Made by a program: the position numbers and the translations under genes
Origin: Candidatus Gastranaerophilales bacterium
GTDB lineage: Bacteria > Cyanobacteriota > Vampirovibrionia > Gastranaerophilales > Gastranaerophilaceae
Reading direction: 5' to 3'
DNA length: 6,470 nucleotides
Assembly: GCA_947625445.1 (NCBI GenBank)
Contig: CANQOM010000096.1
Coordinates: 1 to 6,470, forward strand
In this document: positions 4,951-6,470 of the stretch, one piece after another
Numbering within the stretch: the first letter of the stretch is position 1
How the letters are laid out: each line of letters begins with the position of its first letter
The notes under the pieces: model-generated
What the model was told of the DNA's origin: nothing
The model's database searches: none
The model's input: the letters and a program-made list of their open reading frames with translations, nothing else

Positions 4951-6459
4951 TTATGATTGCTTCTCAGGTTTTATTATATCAGATTTATTAAAATCTTTAA
5001 ATACTGAGCTAATTTGCTTTTGATTATTTAACAAATAACTGGTATCAAGTTTATTTTGTTTTGAAACTTCATTATTCATAGTTTTTTTGGCTTCTTTTTT
5101 TGCCTGAACTTGACGTGTAATAAATATATTGAGTTTAGAAATACCTATACCTAAAACTAAACCTGAGTATAAATAACCTGCAAATTGAGAAGCTGCTATC
5201 TTAAATACTTTAGATTTTGTAGCAGAATCAGCATTTTTAAGCAATTGAGAAAAACCTTTTAACTTTCCATCCTTAACCAGTTCTTTAGATTTAGGAAGCA
5301 AGACTTCATCAAAAGTTTTTACTGAAGAATTTGTTAACCACTTAAGAGCGTATTTAACACCTTTTTTACCAGTACCTTTTATCGGATTATTAATTAATTC
5401 TTTTCCGCCTAATCCTCTTGCAGCCAACTTAGAAACCATTCCGCCCAAAATAAGCCAATTAGTATACCCTAAAGTATCTTTGATTACACTTTCTCTTAGC
5501 TCATTTTTATCTCTTGCTGACATAAATCTTGAACATATAGTTAAACTATATACAAACTTAAAATGATTTAAAGCAGGAACTTTACTGTTAAATTGAATAT
5601 TAGAAAGAAGTTCGGAAGGCTTACCTATAGTTCTGATTCCAAAAACAGGAAAAGCCAGCCCAAGTGCAGTTTTTAAAGCCTTAAATTCTTTAGACTTATC
5701 AGCTTCTTTGTTATTTTCTATTCCGACAAAACCTTCTTTACCTGTTCTTTTCTTTGTAAGATACCTATTAATAGGCTGAATTGACAAGCACATTAAAGAA
5801 CAAATACCTATGCCCAGTACTGTAGCAATAGTTTTATTCTTCTTTAACTGATTAATAAACTCAGGTAATTTTTCCTGACTCTTAGTTTTTAATGAATTTG
5901 ATAAAGTAGTGGCATTATCAATTAATTCAGTAAGAGAAGTAGAAATACCTTTATGAATAACATTACCTGCTTGGTCTTTAACTGAATTTAACTTGAAAGA
6001 TGCTTCTGCTCCAGTATCTTTAATAATTTGAGCAGTAACGAGACCTTTTAAAGATTTTATTTCTTTTCCTAAATTTTTCTTATCAACTCCCTGTTTATTA
6101 GCATATTCGGCAGTTTTTTCAGACAACTTAACAAGGTTTTGAAGAATTTCAGACTTCGCATCTTGAGAAACCTGTTTCCACTCGGTACCATTCAAACCCT
6201 TAATATTATCTATAAATGATTCAAAAAACTTATCTTGTCTAAAACCGGATTTTTCCCACAGATAAGACATATTATTAATAGTATCGTTACTTGCAATAAT
6301 ATTTTGTGCTTTTACCCCGTATTTTTGATTAAATTTACCTGATACAACAGTAGCCGCAGCAAAACCAATTAGCCCCAGACAAGCATGGATAAGACAACTT
6401 GTACCTTCTCTTATTAACGTTTCTAAGCCTGATTGAGGTCCTCTGTTTTTTGTTTCCAA
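4951..6459 (-). CDS. Predicted membrane protein of unknown function, possibly partial at the right edge
   Basis: I do not recognise a family. The 502-residue product has a likely membrane segment at 21-40 (IHACLGLIGFAAATVVSG), another at about 210-230 (TIATVLGIGICSLMCL), and a third near 424-446 (FAGYLYSGLVLGIGISKL). Weaker hydrophobic, glycine-rich stretches lie at 262-279 and 331-350. Between the first two lies a polar, Lys- and Asn-rich helical region (about 60-205), and the last 55 residues are charged. Lack of a cleavable signal peptide and the spaced hydrophobic helices suggest an inner-membrane location. The TTG at 6457-6459 has a good Shine-Dalgarno (AAGGA) five bases upstream, but the frame stays open to the window edge, so an earlier start cannot be excluded. 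It is 11 bases upstream of cca and probably cotranscribed with it; that says little about function. Confidence 0.75.
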   Translation of the reverse strand: METKNRGPQSGLETLIREGTSCLIHACLGLIGFAAATVVSGKFNQKYGVKAQNIIASNDTINNMSYLWEKSGFRQDKFFESFIDNIKGLNGTEWKQVSQDAKSEILQNLVKLSEKTAEYANKQGVDKKNLGKEIKSLKGLVTAQIIKDTGAEASFKLNSVKDQAGNVIHKGISTSLTELIDNATTLSNSLKTKSQEKLPEFINQLKKNKTIATVLGIGICSLMCLSIQPINRYLTKKRTGKEGFVGIENNKEADKSKEFKALKTALGLAFPVFGIRTIGKPSELLSNIQFNSKVPALNHFKFVYSLTICSRFMSARDKNELRESVIKDTLGYTNWLILGGMVSKLAARGLGGKELINNPIKGTGKKGVKYALKWLTNSSVKTFDEVLLPKSKELVKDGKLKGFSQLLKNADSATKSKVFKIAASQFAGYLYSGLVLGIGISKLNIFITRQVQAKKEAKKTMNNEVSKQNKLDTSYLLNNQKQISSVFKDFNKSDIIKPEKQS

Positions 6460-6464
6460 AACAG

Positions 6465-6469
6465 TCCTT
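6465..6469 (-). promoter_or_regulatory. Shine-Dalgarno supporting the TTG start of the membrane protein gene
   Basis: AAGGA on the minus strand is followed by CTGTT and then TTG (6459-6457), a five-base spacing. This is the only support for a start inside the window; without it the gene would be read as running off the right edge. Confidence 0.5.
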
Positions 6470-6470
6470 G

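Overview
This is a strongly A/T-rich bacterial window with tightly packed genes. The long minus-strand membrane protein has no family I recognise, and the SAM synthetase is slightly long and cyanobacterial in style. Together with the base composition, these suggest a gut non-photosynthetic cyanobacterial relative (Vampirovibrionia/Gastranaerophilales). That placement is an inference from protein style, not proven, and the sequence carries no rRNA or other taxonomic marker.

Positions 1-2248 (plus strand) hold the 3' end of an operon: a ketoacyl-ACP synthase III (FabH-like) gene cut by the window edge and split by a frameshift, a 72-residue acyl carrier protein, a 251-residue short-chain dehydrogenase/reductase, and a 168-residue GNAT acyltransferase. 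The last three start codons each directly abut the preceding stop codon (TAAATG), so the set looks translationally coupled. As a unit it resembles the small acyl-supply modules of O-antigen or flagellin-glycan islands: the synthase builds a short 3-ketoacyl-ACP, the reductase makes the 3-hydroxyacyl-ACP, and a transferase may place an acyl group on an amino sugar.

The most interesting point is the break in the FabH-like gene. It falls exactly in a run of nine G (224-232) inside a 16-base all-G/C island. Removing one G restores an uninterrupted frame with all expected C-terminal catalytic motifs. This is either a phase-variable contingency tract caught in the OFF state, a recent inactivating slip, or a homopolymer sequencing error.

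Positions 2249-2362 separate the operon from metK and contain a plausible sigma70-type promoter and a perfect 12-base palindrome. metK (2363-3634) is complete. Between it and the convergent cca gene lie 99 bases (3635-3733) with a visibly higher G/C content and short direct and inverted repeats.

Positions 3734-6459 (minus strand) hold a two-gene operon: a membrane-associated protein of unknown function that starts at TTG near the right edge (or beyond it), then, 11 bases downstream, a CCA-adding-type tRNA nucleotidyltransferase that starts at GTG. No tRNA, rRNA, CRISPR array, insertion sequence or integrase was seen.
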